Source: Cyclobacteriaceae bacterium
Lineage (GTDB): Bacteria; Bacteroidota; Bacteroidia; Cytophagales; Cyclobacteriaceae
DNA length: 64,000 nt
Reading direction: 5' to 3'
Assembly (NCBI GenBank): GCA_019638235.1
Contig: JAHBUE010000001.1
Span: 2,280,492 to 2,344,491 of the forward strand
Shown: one piece after another, positions 1 to 9,508 of the stretch
Numbering within the stretch: the first letter of the stretch is position 1
How the letters are laid out: the number at the start of each line of letters is the position of its first letter
Made by a program: the position numbers and the translations under genes
Notes under the pieces: model-generated
Databases searched by the model: none
Seen by the model: the letters and a program-made list of their open reading frames with translations, nothing else
Told to the model about the DNA's origin: nothing

Positions 1-2
1 AA

Positions 3-203
3 TGGGGAGAGGATGTTGTTCACCCCTCGGCAAGTTCGCCAACCGGTTGCAGCCTTATTAAATTTGAAATCGCGACTACGGATAAAGACATGCAAACACT
101 CAACGAAAATTTTAAACTTGGCCTGTCAACCACAAGCGGAGAAACGAAACTAACACTCAGGTTACGCACACCGAAAGGCGTAGTAACATTTCCGGCTTAT
201 TAA
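3..203 (+). CDS. C-terminal fragment, possible glyoxalase-like (VOC) protein
   Basis: An open frame enters from the left edge and stops at TAA 201-203, giving the last 66 residues of a protein that starts outside the window. The fragment reads [20 protein letters not shown] and ends KGVVTFPAY. The short pattern of a His-Pro-Ser turn, a strand, then a 'TPKGVV' strand resembles the end of glyoxalase_3-type domains, but this rests on look alone. A pirin gene follows 62 bp downstream on the same strand. The frame is convincing as coding because it is open from the first base and ends cleanly; the family assignment is weak. Confidence 0.45.
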   Translation, partial: WGEDVVHPSASSPTGCSLIKFEIATTDKDMQTLNENFKLGLSTTSGETKLTLRLRTPKGVVTFPAY

Positions 204-265
204 CGGAACTATCTCAACTTGGCGTTGGTTATCTTCCGATAAACAATTCATACATCATACAGCAA

Positions 266-1288
266 ATGAGCAACGCATCTATTAAATCAATAAAGCCGCT
301 TGGCTTTCCGTGGCAAACGCAAGACCCTTTTTTATTTTGTGTGCATCACTTAGATTTTTATCCTAACGGAAACGAACACCTTGGCCCGGATGCCTCGCTG
401 GAAGGCAGGGTACTGGGGCAGGACTTTGCACCTAACAAGGAAGGTTGGCGCATGTATCATGGTCAGAAAGTTCCGGGGTTTCCAGCGCATCCGCATTGCG
501 GATTTGAAACCGTTAGCATTGTTACAAATGGATTGGTTGACCATTCCGATTCGTTAGGGGCAGCCGGTAGATTTGGCTTTGGCGATGTGCAATGGATGAC
601 AGCCGGAAAAGGTGTGCAGCATTGCGAAATGTTTCCGTTGCTGAAACAAGATGAAGATAATCCGTTAGAGTTGTTTCAGATATGGCTTAACCTGCCGCGT
701 TCATCAAAAAAAGCAGAACCGTATTTTGCTATGTTGTGGAATGATACCATTCCCGAATATGAAGCTGTTGACGAGCATGGAAAGAAAACAAACGTTCGGG
801 TGATTGCCGGTAAAATTGATGCCGTTGTGGCTCCGCCACCAGCACCCGATTCATGGGCGGCAAATGCTGATAACGAAGTAGCAATCTGGACTATCCGCAT
901 GGAAGCCGGTGCTCACTTTAAATTGCCTTGTGCTTCGGCATTTGTTAACCGGTCGTTATATTTCTATTCGGGCGAAACAATTTCAATAGCGGGTCAGCAA
1001 GTAACCAAACCACAAGCAGTTGAGTTATATGCCGATCAGGACGTTGAATTGATTTCGGGAAATACCGACTGTTATCTTTTATTGTTGCAGGGTAAGCCTA
1101 TCGGTGAGCCTGTTGTTCAGCATGGGCCGTTTGTGGGCAATACGCAGGAAGATATTCAGCAAGCCTTTCGCGATTATCAGCAAACACAATTTGGCGGATG
1201 GCCCTGGTCAACTTACGAACACGTACACCCACGCGAGAAAGGAAGGTTTGCACGTTACCCGGATGGACGCGAAGAGGTGAGAATGTAG
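266..1288 (+). CDS. Pirin family protein
   Basis: A 340-residue bicupin of the pirin family. The N-terminal cupin carries the metal-ligand set expected of pirins: H75 and H77 in [10 protein letters not shown], and H119 and E121 in [10 protein letters not shown]. Pirins bind Fe or another metal. Some have quercetinase activity and others act as redox-sensing cofactors, so the role here is open. There is no signal peptide, so it should be cytosolic. At 340 residues it is longer than the usual 230-300, and the extra length is at both ends (an N-terminal segment of about 30 residues and a basic tail ending in GREEVRM). It is followed after 117 bp by a stress-protein gene in the same direction, but nothing shows they are one operon. 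Confidence 0.9.
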   Translation: MSNASIKSIKPLGFPWQTQDPFLFCVHHLDFYPNGNEHLGPDASLEGRVLGQDFAPNKEGWRMYHGQKVPGFPAHPHCGFETVSIVTNGLVDHSDSLGAAGRFGFGDVQWMTAGKGVQHCEMFPLLKQDEDNPLELFQIWLNLPRSSKKAEPYFAMLWNDTIPEYEAVDEHGKKTNVRVIAGKIDAVVAPPPAPDSWAANADNEVAIWTIRMEAGAHFKLPCASAFVNRSLYFYSGETISIAGQQVTKPQAVELYADQDVELISGNTDCYLLLLQGKPIGEPVVQHGPFVGNTQEDIQQAFRDYQQTQFGGWPWSTYEHVHPREKGRFARYPDGREEVRM

Positions 1289-1405
1289 TATTTCTGTAAA
1301 CCGATGTCATTAATCAGGTACTATCCTAACAAACGTCATGTGTAAAGTTAGATAATCGCGGTAAAATCGTATCGGTAAACATTAACCACCAAATCAACTT
1401 AAGTT

Positions 1406-2272
1406 ATGAAACGCATACTTGTTCCTACCGATTTTTCAGAAAACGCTTCGCACGCCATTGAATATGCTGCCGAAACAGCCAGGGCTATGGGCGCTGAACT
1501 CATGTTACTGAATGTATATATTCCAAAGGTATCAGCTCAAAGTTCTATTCATGCGTTGATGGCCGATGAAGTGAGGCGCGAAACGGCAGCAGCCAAAGAG
1601 CGGTTGAAAGCGATAGCCGATACAATCCAGGAAGAGTATAAAGAGCTAACGTGCTCGTATGAGGTTGTTGTGGGTGAACCCGTGCCGGGGATTTTATCGT
1701 ATGCAGATGAAAAGCAGGCCGGCCTGATTGTGATGGGTACACAAGGCGCCAGTAAAATTGCCAATGTATTGTTTGGCAGCAATACGGCTTCTGTTATTGA
1801 AAAAGCAAGCTGCCCGGTGTTGTGTATTCCGTTTAAGTTGGCCTATAAAAAACCTGAAAAAATTCTTTTCGCCACCACCTTTGCTTACAGCGATATTGAA
1901 GGAGCAAGTACATTAACTGGTTTGGCAAAAGCGTTTAACGCTACACTTATCCTCGCGCATGTTGCTGTTGGCGTTGAAGAAACCGATGAAGAGCAGGCTG
2001 TAATTGAGAAATTTACTTCTGAAATAAAATTACTAACAGGTTATACACCGGTTACCGGAACGGTTATCAGCGATGCCACCATCAACACCGGCTTAGACGC
2101 CCTGGTTGAGAAGCATGGCGCTGATATGATTGCCCTCTCTACCCGTAAGCGAAATGCTTTTCAAAAGCTGTTTAACCCGAGTATCACAAAGAAATATTCC
2201 TATCATACGGCTATTCCGTTGCTGGCCTTTCATAGCCCGGCTGACGAGGAGCAAACTGATAAGGATTTCTAA
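1406..2272 (+). CDS. Universal stress protein, tandem UspA domains
   Basis: A cytosolic protein of 288 residues with two UspA domains. The first (about 1-145) begins MKRILVPTDFSENASHAIEY and has the full ATP-binding signature G-2x-G-9x-G-S/T in MGTQGASKIANVLFGSNTAS. The second domain (about 150-280) is degenerate and lacks this glycine motif, ending in a Ser/Thr-Arg-Lys segment (LSTRKRNAFQKLF). Such tandem proteins are usual in Bacteroidota and take part in stress survival; the ligand and partner cannot be read from sequence. The start follows an A-rich stretch with no clear Shine-Dalgarno site. Confidence 0.92.
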   Translation: MKRILVPTDFSENASHAIEYAAETARAMGAELMLLNVYIPKVSAQSSIHALMADEVRRETAAAKERLKAIADTIQEEYKELTCSYEVVVGEPVPGILSYADEKQAGLIVMGTQGASKIANVLFGSNTASVIEKASCPVLCIPFKLAYKKPEKILFATTFAYSDIEGASTLTGLAKAFNATLILAHVAVGVEETDEEQAVIEKFTSEIKLLTGYTPVTGTVISDATINTGLDALVEKHGADMIALSTRKRNAFQKLFNPSITKKYSYHTAIPLLAFHSPADEEQTDKDF

Positions 2273-2397
2273 AACGCTGCAGGCCAAAGAAAAGGGTGTA
2301 AAACCGCTCACGTAATTTGCAGCGTTAAAATGCTGGCCGGCATGGGTTTATCTGCTCATATACATATTTTGCGCATTGATTAAAACCCAAATTGTTT

Positions 2398-4950
2398 ATG
2401 AAGATAAAACTACTGCTAAGCTTTGCAGTCATCGCTATGGCTGTTTTCACAGGCATACATCCTGCTGAAGCACAGAAAAAAACCAAATCAAAACAGGCGA
2501 CAACTCCTGCAACCACTCCCGTTCCTAAGGCGGATACTACAAAAGCCCGGAGCGCAGGCGGCATGAAACCCTATAACCAGGTTATCACAGCCAAAGCCAA
2601 AACCCAAAAGGGATTATTTACGGTTCACAAAGTAAACGAAGATTATTTCCTCGAAATCCCCGACTCGATACTTGGCCGTGAATTTATGTCGGTAACACGC
2701 TATTCCAAAACCCCTGCCGGTGGCGGATATGGTGGTGAGCAAGTAAACCGCCAGGTATTGCGCTGGGAAAAGGGCAATAACAACAAACTTTTCCTGAGAG
2801 CGGTATTATACATTAGCGCCAGCGGTGATACTACTAAACCTATTATAGAAGCAGTGCGCAACTCCAACGTTGACCCTATTGCCCATGCGTTTGATATTAA
2901 AGCGATAAAGGATGGAAAGAATTATGTAATCAATGTCAATGATTTCTTTAACAGCGATAATCAATTAGTATCGTTAAGCCCTGCCGGTAAAAGAAGGTTT
3001 AGCTTAGGTGCGTTACAAAAAGATCGCTCCTATATCAGCAGCATGAAGTCGTTTCCAATCAATACCGAAGTGCGTTCAGTAAAAACATTTGCGTCAAACC
3101 TGCCGCCTGCAGGAGGATCGGCCGCTGTAACGCAACTACCGGCCGGAGCAAGTACAGGTTTTGTTACTATGGAGATGAACGTTTCCATGATACTGTTGCC
3201 TGAAAAGCCTATGCGTAAGCGGTTGTTCGATAACCGTGTTGGTTATTTTGCCAACGGATATACCGTGTACGGTGAAGAATCGCAGCGTGCCGAGCGGGAA
3301 GTATTTGCCGTTCGCTGGAGATTGGAACCCAAACCGGAAGATGTAGAGAAGATGAAAAGAGGAGAGTTGGTAGAACCCATCAAACCCATTGTGTTTTATA
3401 TCGATCCGGCAACGCCAATAAAATGGAGAAAGTACCTCAGGCAAGGTGTTGAAGATTGGCAGGTAGCATTTGAACAGGCCGGTTTTAAAAATGCCATTCT
3501 CGCTAAGGAAGTTCCGGAAGGAGATACCACCATCAGTACAGAAGATGCACGTTATTCTTTCATCCGGTATTTCGCATCCGATATTCAAAATGCCTACGGC
3601 CCCAATGTACACGATCCGCGTACAGGAGAAATATTGGAAAGCCATATTGGCTGGTACCATAACGTAATGAACCTGTTGAACAACTGGTACACCATTCAGG
3701 CTGCTGCTGTTGATCCGCGTGCCCGCTCTAAAAAATTTGATGATGATCTGATGGGAGAGTTAGTGCGCTTTGTTGCGGCACACGAAGTAGGACACACCAT
3801 CGGGTTACGCCATAATTTTGGTTCGAGCTATGGAACACCTGTTGAAAAGCTTCGCGATAAGGAGTTTTTACAGAAGTATCGCCATACTGCTTCAATTATG
3901 GATTATGCCCGGTTTAACTATGTAGCGCAGCCGGAAGACAACATTCCTGCGGAATTATTATTCCCTGGTGTAGGTGTTTACGATCGTTGGGCTATTGAGT
4001 GGGGCTATAAACCTATTTTCGATACAACAGATCCGCAAGAGGATAAGAAGGTGTTGAACAAATGGGTGCTTAGCCATGCTAACGACCCGATGTACTGGTT
4101 TGGAACAGAAAGTAACCCGTATGATCCGCGTTCGCAGAACGAAGACCTGGGTAATAACTCCATGCGCGCAAGCGAATATGGTATCAAAAACCTTCAACGG
4201 ATTTTACCCGAACTGGATGGCTGGTACAAAACAGAAGCCGAGAAGTATGAAATGCTAAATGAGTTGTACAACTCGTTGGTAGGGCAGTATCGCAGATACG
4301 TGGGGCATGTTACCAAAAACATTGGAGGCATTTATGAAACACCTAAAACATATGATCAGGCAGGTGTTGTGTACGAGCCTGCACCCAGGGCTATTCAAAA
4401 AGACGCTGTGGCGTTTTTGAATAAGCAGTTATTTGAAACGCCAACATGGATATTGAATCAAAAGGTATTGAGTAAAATAAGACCTGGATCCGGTGTTCAG
4501 CAACTTCAATCTATTCAGGAAGCAACCGTAAACAGCATATTTGACTACGCACGTATGCAGCGCCTGATTGAAACACATGCTGCCAACTCAAGCGCGTATA
4601 GCCTTGATGAATTATTCACGGATGTACGTTCAGGTATCTGGTCGGAGTTGAAATCAAGAAAAGCTATTGACGTGTACCGTAGAAATCTGCAAAAAGTTCA
4701 TCTTGAAAAAATGATTACCTTGCTCAACCCGCCTGCAACCAGTCAACAGGGTGGTGGTTTCTTTGGCGGTTCAGTACCTTCACCGGTGGCTGATCCGAAG
4801 AAGAGTGATGTAATTTCTGTAACACGTGGGCACCTTACTGCATTGCGCAGCGAAATAAATGCCACACTACCGGGTATCAGTGATAAAATGAGCCGATACC
4901 ATTTACAGGATGTGGTTACGCGAATCAATCAAGCCTTAGAGCCGAAATAG
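2398..4950 (+). CDS. Secreted zinc-dependent metalloprotease (DUF5117/DUF4953 type)
   Basis: A gluzincin/metzincin-like protease of 850 residues made for export: MKIKLLLSFAVIAMAVFTGI is a signal peptide with cleavage near AEA. The extended zinc motif HEVGHTIGLRH gives H462, E463 (general base), H466 and H472, the metzincin arrangement. The N-terminal part (about 60-270) matches the DUF5117-type domain that precedes the catalytic region in this Bacteroidota family; the catalytic part corresponds to DUF4953. The substrate is unknown. I prefer the ATG at 2398 to a TTG two codons upstream because it begins the signal peptide directly. It is monocistronic: a hairpin terminator follows at 4974. Confidence 0.88.
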   Translation: MKIKLLLSFAVIAMAVFTGIHPAEAQKKTKSKQATTPATTPVPKADTTKARSAGGMKPYNQVITAKAKTQKGLFTVHKVNEDYFLEIPDSILGREFMSVTRYSKTPAGGGYGGEQVNRQVLRWEKGNNNKLFLRAVLYISASGDTTKPIIEAVRNSNVDPIAHAFDIKAIKDGKNYVINVNDFFNSDNQLVSLSPAGKRRFSLGALQKDRSYISSMKSFPINTEVRSVKTFASNLPPAGGSAAVTQLPAGASTGFVTMEMNVSMILLPEKPMRKRLFDNRVGYFANGYTVYGEESQRAEREVFAVRWRLEPKPEDVEKMKRGELVEPIKPIVFYIDPATPIKWRKYLRQGVEDWQVAFEQAGFKNAILAKEVPEGDTTISTEDARYSFIRYFASDIQNAYGPNVHDPRTGEILESHIGWYHNVMNLLNNWYTIQAAAVDPRARSKKFDDDLMGELVRFVAAHEVGHTIGLRHNFGSSYGTPVEKLRDKEFLQKYRHTASIMDYARFNYVAQPEDNIPAELLFPGVGVYDRWAIEWGYKPIFDTTDPQEDKKVLNKWVLSHANDPMYWFGTESNPYDPRSQNEDLGNNSMRASEYGIKNLQRILPELDGWYKTEAEKYEMLNELYNSLVGQYRRYVGHVTKNIGGIYETPKTYDQAGVVYEPAPRAIQKDAVAFLNKQLFETPTWILNQKVLSKIRPGSGVQQLQSIQEATVNSIFDYARMQRLIETHAANSSAYSLDELFTDVRSGIWSELKSRKAIDVYRRNLQKVHLEKMITLLNPPATSQQGGGFFGGSVPSPVADPKKSDVISVTRGHLTALRSEINATLPGISDKMSRYHLQDVVTRINQALEPK

Positions 4951-4973
4951 TCAGTAGCATAATTACGTTGAAA

Positions 4974-5003
4974 AGAGGTCTGTGATAACGCAGGCCTCTT
5001 TTT
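4974..5003 (+). terminator. Intrinsic terminator after the metalloprotease gene
   Basis: AGAGGTCTG (4974-4982) pairs with CAGGCCTCT (4991-4999) over nine bases with one G-T pair and an 8-nt loop, followed by TTTTATTT. It sits 24 bp after the protease stop codon. Confidence 0.85.
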
Positions 5004-5030
5004 ATTTCATAAGGATTCTATATTATAGAT

Positions 5031-5038
5031 TACTTTTG
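5031..5038 (+). promoter_or_regulatory. Bacteroidota -7 box TACTTTTG upstream of hrpB
   Basis: TACTTTTG matches the TAnnTTTG -7 consensus of the Bacteroidota primary sigma factor and lies five bases before the hrpB ATG. Transcription would start at or next to the start codon, implying a leaderless message. I do not see a good -33 TTG at the right distance. Confidence 0.5.
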
Positions 5039-5043
5039 CTGCG

Positions 5044-7515
5044 ATGCGTTACCCGGTACACGAAATCCTTCCCGAATTAAAAACAAGCCTGGCGGCAAAT
5101 CAGGCGGTGATTCTTGAGGCTCCACCGGGGGCAGGTAAATCTACTCTTGTTCCAATAGCATTAATGGATGAACCTTGGCTGAAAGGCAACAAAATCATTA
5201 TGCTGGAACCACGAAGGTTGGCTGCGCGATCGGTTGCCATGCGAATGGCTTCATTAATAGATGATGAAATTGGTAAGAAAATCGGCTATCGTGTGCGGTT
5301 TGAAAACCGGGTGAGCAACCAGACACAAGTTGAAGTGGTTACAGAAGGAATCCTTACCCGCATGATTCAGCACGACAATGCACTTGAGGGAATCGGGCTT
5401 GTGATTTTTGATGAATTTCATGAACGAAGTTTACAGGCCGACCTCGCTCTGGCCTTATGCCTTCAAACACAACATATTCTTCGCAACGACCTGCGCATAT
5501 TGATTATGTCGGCTACATTGGATGGGAAGGCGTTATCCGAAAAACTGCAAGCACCAGTAGTTATGAGTAAGGGTAAGCAATACCCGGTTGAGGTACGGTA
5601 TGTTGGAGATGAAAAACAAGTTCATACTTCAGTTTATATGGCGCGTGCTATCCGAAAGGCTTTAGCTGAAGAAACTGGTGATGTACTGGCATTCTTGCCC
5701 GGTGCAGGCGAGATTAAACGCACGGCTGAATTGCTCGAACAGGAAAATATTTCGGCTATACTTTTTCCGTTGTATGGCGATCTGCCTTTTAAAAAGCAAC
5801 AGGAAGCTATTCTGCCTGATCCGCAAGGCAGACGAAAAGTTGTGCTGGCAACCAGCATAGCAGAAACTTCGCTAACCATTGAAGGTATTCGTATTGTTAT
5901 TGATGCTGGCCTTTCGCGTGTGCCGCGATTTGATCCGCGCAGCGGACTAATCCGCCTCGAAACCGTGCGCGTTACGAAAGACTCAGCCGACCAACGTACA
6001 GGCAGGGCAGGGCGACTTGAGGCAGGTATTTGTTATAGGCTATGGAGTGAAGCTACGCAACGCAATCTTCAGCCAAACCGGAAACCTGAAATTCTTGAAG
6101 CTGATTTAAGTTCGTTGGTGTTGGAACTTGCCGCATGGGGCATTACGGATGCAAACGAACTAAACTGGGTTACGCCACCACCAACAGGCGCGGTAAACCA
6201 GGCGAAAGAGTTGCTGAATGAATTGGGAGCATTGGCGGATGATCGTGTAACACAGCATGGAAAGTTAATGGCCGAACTGCCCACGCATCCGCGAATAGCG
6301 CACATGCTGGTAAGCAATAGCAGTAATTCTACGCTTGCCGCAGATGTGGCAGCCTTGTTGGAAGAGCGCGACCCGTTAACTACTTCAACAAGTGCCGACC
6401 TAACGTTGCGTTTAGAAGCATTGCGAAAGTGGCGAAACAAGGAATTTGTTCAGGCCGATAGAAATGTAATTGAACGAATTGAACGCCTTGCGCAATCGTG
6501 GCGGAAAGAGTATGCTGTGCAAATGGATAACAATGCGGTTAGCGATTATGAAGTAGGGAAGTTGTTGGTATTGGCTTACCCCGATCGGATTGCAAAACGC
6601 ATTGAAAAACATAACGAGCGGTACAAGTTTGTAAATGGCCGTGTTGCGCGACTTCCTTCCCACGACCCATTGCTACACTCCGAATGGATTGTAGCGGCCC
6701 AGGTAGATGCCGGTAGTGGAGAAGGGAAAATTTTCCTTGCTGCGCCTGTACATAGCGAAGACCTTGTTACAATTACAACACCAATACAGGAAGTGCGTTG
6801 GAATAAGGAACGGGGAGTGATTGAAGGCGTTGAAGAATTGAGAATCGGAAACATTGTATTATCGCAGAAAAAACTCAATGCAATTCCTGATGACCAACGA
6901 ATCAGTGTGCTGTGTGCGACTATACAGGAAGAAGGAATTGGTATGTTCGGCTTTTCTGAATCCGTTCGGGGATTACAGGCACGTGTAGGTAGTCTTAGGG
7001 GCTGGCGGAAAGATGAAGACTGGCCGGATATTTCAGATCAATATTTATTGCAGCATGTTCATGAATGGCTTCCGCCTTTTTTACAACACGTCAATTCACT
7101 TAATGAATTACAAAAACTTGACTGGTATTCCATAGTAACATCACTTATCACTTGGGATAACCAACGCAGACTTGATGAACTTGTGCCCGCACGACTTGAA
7201 GTGCCAAGCGGTTCGATGATTAAAATTCAATATGGTAATGACGGACGCTCGCCCGTACTGGAAGTTCGGTTGCAGGAGTGTTTCGGAATGCCGGAAACGC
7301 CAACCGTAAATGAAGGGCGTGTAAAAATCCTGATGCACCTTCTTTCGCCCGGTTTTAAGCCCGTGCAGGTAACACAAGATTTAAAGAGTTTCTGGGGAAC
7401 AACCTATCACGAAGTGAAGAAGGAACTAAAAAGACGTTACCCTAAACACGCATGGCCCGATGATCCCTGGACTGCAAAGGCGGTGAAGGGAGTAGTTAAG
7501 CGTAAGGCGATTTAA
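5044..7515 (+). CDS. hrpB: ATP-dependent helicase HrpB
   Basis: An 823-residue DEAH/RHA-type helicase, full length for HrpB. Visible motifs in order are the P-loop PPGAGKST (about 27-34), the Walker B box DEFHER, motif III MSATLDG, motif V TSIAETSLTIEG and motif VI QRTGRAGR. The HA2 region and the long HrpB-specific C-terminal domain (about 480-823, ending in the PKHAWPDDPW segment typical of the family) follow. HrpB is a putative RNA helicase of unsettled role and is not essential where tested. It is converging with the amylase gene on the other strand; 68 bp separate their stops. Confidence 0.95.
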   Translation: MRYPVHEILPELKTSLAANQAVILEAPPGAGKSTLVPIALMDEPWLKGNKIIMLEPRRLAARSVAMRMASLIDDEIGKKIGYRVRFENRVSNQTQVEVVTEGILTRMIQHDNALEGIGLVIFDEFHERSLQADLALALCLQTQHILRNDLRILIMSATLDGKALSEKLQAPVVMSKGKQYPVEVRYVGDEKQVHTSVYMARAIRKALAEETGDVLAFLPGAGEIKRTAELLEQENISAILFPLYGDLPFKKQQEAILPDPQGRRKVVLATSIAETSLTIEGIRIVIDAGLSRVPRFDPRSGLIRLETVRVTKDSADQRTGRAGRLEAGICYRLWSEATQRNLQPNRKPEILEADLSSLVLELAAWGITDANELNWVTPPPTGAVNQAKELLNELGALADDRVTQHGKLMAELPTHPRIAHMLVSNSSNSTLAADVAALLEERDPLTTSTSADLTLRLEALRKWRNKEFVQADRNVIERIERLAQSWRKEYAVQMDNNAVSDYEVGKLLVLAYPDRIAKRIEKHNERYKFVNGRVARLPSHDPLLHSEWIVAAQVDAGSGEGKIFLAAPVHSEDLVTITTPIQEVRWNKERGVIEGVEELRIGNIVLSQKKLNAIPDDQRISVLCATIQEEGIGMFGFSESVRGLQARVGSLRGWRKDEDWPDISDQYLLQHVHEWLPPFLQHVNSLNELQKLDWYSIVTSLITWDNQRRLDELVPARLEVPSGSMIKIQYGNDGRSPVLEVRLQECFGMPETPTVNEGRVKILMHLLSPGFKPVQVTQDLKSFWGTTYHEVKKELKRRYPKHAWPDDPWTAKAVKGVVKRKAI

Positions 7516-7583
7516 GTGTTTCAGGTTTCCTGTTATCCGGCACTTTGAAACCCGTAACCGGCAACTTGCAACCCGCACCCCTT

Positions 7584-9425
7584 TCACCTCTTCAACTCCA
7601 GCACTGTCATACTCATCGGCTGAATTTTAAAAGAAGTAGAAGTATTGATTGATTCTCCGGTAAGTACATTGTTCGCTTTTGTAAAGCCAGATGCCCGTTC
7701 GGCATATTTTGAAAAATCGACATCCATTTCTTTTTCATTTGTGTTCATTACACACATGATGGTTTGGTTATTGTCGTAACGGAAATAAACATACAGTCCA
7801 TCTACCGGAAGGTAGTGCATAAATTTTCCTGTTTTAATGGCCGAAGACTGTTTCCTGAAATTGGCTAATGTTTTTATCAGCGAGTAAACTTCCTGCTCTT
7901 CAGGTGTGCGTCCTGCCTCTGTAAATTTATTCACCTTATCGCCAGGCCAACCCCCCGGAAAATCCAGGCGCACCCATCCGTCTGGGTCGGTAATGCCCTT
8001 CATTAAAATCTCGCCACCATAATACATTTGCGGAATACCCCGGCAGGTGAGGAGCCAGGTAAATCCTACCTTGACTTTACGAACATCTTCTCCGGCAACG
8101 GAATAAAACCGGCTTATATCATGGTTATCGAGGAAGATCACCTGGCGCATCGGGTCTTTGTAAACGAGGTCGGTTGCAAGTGTTTGATACAATTTGTTTA
8201 CACCGTCTGTCCATCCGAATTTCTCATTTACAGCAGGCTGAATTCCATAAAACAGAGTTTGAAAATCGGTTGTTGCCTGAAGATTGCTTTTAAACGAAAC
8301 ATTAAGGTTGTTCTCGGCAAAGAAGGCCTGGTTGATGACACCATGTACCCACGTTTCGCCAAACATGGTAATCTTAGGATATTCGTCCATCAATGCTTTG
8401 TTGCAGCGATTCATAAATTCCAAATCGTTGTAGGCATAGGTATCTATACGGAAGCCATCAACGCCAAATTCTTCAACCGACCAGATAGCGTGCTGTATGA
8501 GGTAGTTGGCCATGAACGGATTACGATGATTCAGATCGGGCATCATAGGTGTAAACCATCCATCGCTCATAATCTTTGTTTCAGCAGGTGCAGCGTGCGG
8601 ATCAAACAAGGTCTGGTCTTTGTAATTAGTGTTTGTATACTTCGGCCATTCGTTCAGCCAGTCGCGCATGGGTTTATCCTGAACGGTAAAATGATAGAGG
8701 CCAACGTGATTGTACACCGCATCCTGTATCAGTTTCATGCCTCGGTTATGCAGTTCTTTGCTTAGTTTTTTATAGACTTCTTCTCCGCCTAAGCGAGGTT
8801 CTGTTTTATAATGATTAGTGAACGCATATCCATGCTCACTGCGGTCGGGCATATCGTTTTCGATTACAGGCATCATCCAAAGTGCGGTTACACCAAGGTC
8901 TTTGAGGTAGTCAAGGTGATTGATTATTCCCTGGAAATCCCCGCCATGCCGATGAAAAATAGAATCGCGGTTCAGCGATTGATCGCGCATGCCCGCTATG
9001 CGGTCGTTGGAAGTATCGCCATTGCTGAAACGGTCGGGCATAATCAGGTAAATAAAATCGGAAGAGGTAACGCCTTGTGCATACGTTGTACCGTTTCCGC
9101 TTTCGCGCGATTTAAGTGTGTAGGGAATAACAACCGGCTCGCTGTGTTTAATGGTAATATCAAATTTTCCATCTTTTGCTTTGGCTCCTATGGTAAGATC
9201 AACAAACAGGTAGTTCGGATTTTCAACATAATGAACTTTGGTAAGGGTAACACCTGTATGTTTTAATGAAACGGCAGGTTTGCCAGCGCCCACATCTTTT
9301 CCGTAAATCATTAACTGGATGGTATTGGTTTTCATGCCCGTCCACCAATGCGGTGGGTAAACCTCAGGCTGGCTGTATGATAGTGTGGTGAGTAGAAAGA
9401 AAAACGAAAGTATGCAGTATCTCAT
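7584..9425 (-). CDS. Periplasmic alpha-amylase/neopullulanase, GH13 (SusA-like)
   Basis: A 613-residue glycoside hydrolase that cuts alpha-1,4 (and possibly cyclic) glucans. The signal peptide MRYCILSFFFLLTTLSYSQ fixes the start at 9425 rather than at an upstream in-frame codon. Next comes a cyclomaltodextrinase N-terminal immunoglobulin-like domain (about 22-110), then the GH13 barrel. The nucleophile Asp is in DGFRIDTYAY, the acid/base Glu in FGETWVHG and the stabilising Asp in FLDNHDISRF. A C-terminal beta-sandwich ends the protein. Length and order match SusA of the Bacteroides starch system, yet no SusC/D or starch regulator lies beside it. A hairpin lies 32 bp upstream of its start. Confidence 0.93.
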   Translation of the reverse strand: MRYCILSFFFLLTTLSYSQPEVYPPHWWTGMKTNTIQLMIYGKDVGAGKPAVSLKHTGVTLTKVHYVENPNYLFVDLTIGAKAKDGKFDITIKHSEPVVIPYTLKSRESGNGTTYAQGVTSSDFIYLIMPDRFSNGDTSNDRIAGMRDQSLNRDSIFHRHGGDFQGIINHLDYLKDLGVTALWMMPVIENDMPDRSEHGYAFTNHYKTEPRLGGEEVYKKLSKELHNRGMKLIQDAVYNHVGLYHFTVQDKPMRDWLNEWPKYTNTNYKDQTLFDPHAAPAETKIMSDGWFTPMMPDLNHRNPFMANYLIQHAIWSVEEFGVDGFRIDTYAYNDLEFMNRCNKALMDEYPKITMFGETWVHGVINQAFFAENNLNVSFKSNLQATTDFQTLFYGIQPAVNEKFGWTDGVNKLYQTLATDLVYKDPMRQVIFLDNHDISRFYSVAGEDVRKVKVGFTWLLTCRGIPQMYYGGEILMKGITDPDGWVRLDFPGGWPGDKVNKFTEAGRTPEEQEVYSLIKTLANFRKQSSAIKTGKFMHYLPVDGLYVYFRYDNNQTIMCVMNTNEKEMDVDFSKYAERASGFTKANNVLTGESINTSTSFKIQPMSMTVLELKR

Positions 9426-9457
9426 ATAATGTAATTTAATGCAGTTGTTTAAAAACA

Positions 9458-9480
9458 TATCGCGGCCATGAGCCGCGATA
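9458..9480 (-). terminator. Intrinsic terminator after the OmpA-like gene
   Basis: TATCGCGGC and GCCGCGATA form a perfect 9-bp stem with a 5-nt loop. On the minus strand the stem is followed by TGTTTTTAAA. It lies between the stop of the OmpA-like gene (9509) and the amylase start (9425), so the amylase probably needs its own promoter or partial readthrough. Confidence 0.75.
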
Positions 9481-9508
9481 ATGAATGTCATTGTTCTTTT
9501 TAAACTTA

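Noticed and set aside
2273..2336. AACGCTGCA / TGCAGCGTT inverted repeat after the universal stress protein gene
   Set aside because: The arms are exact but 46 bp apart and not followed by a T-tract, so it is not a convincing terminator; it may be chance.
3136..3660. A 174-codon open frame opposite the metalloprotease gene
   Set aside because: Complement of a well supported protease; composition (many Cys, Phe and Tyr) is that of a shadow frame.
7516..7583. Short repeats of the ACCCG/CAACTTGCAACCCG kind between convergent hrpB and the amylase gene, considered as a terminator
   Set aside because: No stem of useful length could be formed; it appears to be simple intergenic sequence.
8028..8765. 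A 245-codon open frame opposite the amylase gene
   Set aside because: It lies fully inside the GH13 gene, whose catalytic motifs are intact on the other strand; the translated product has no family features.
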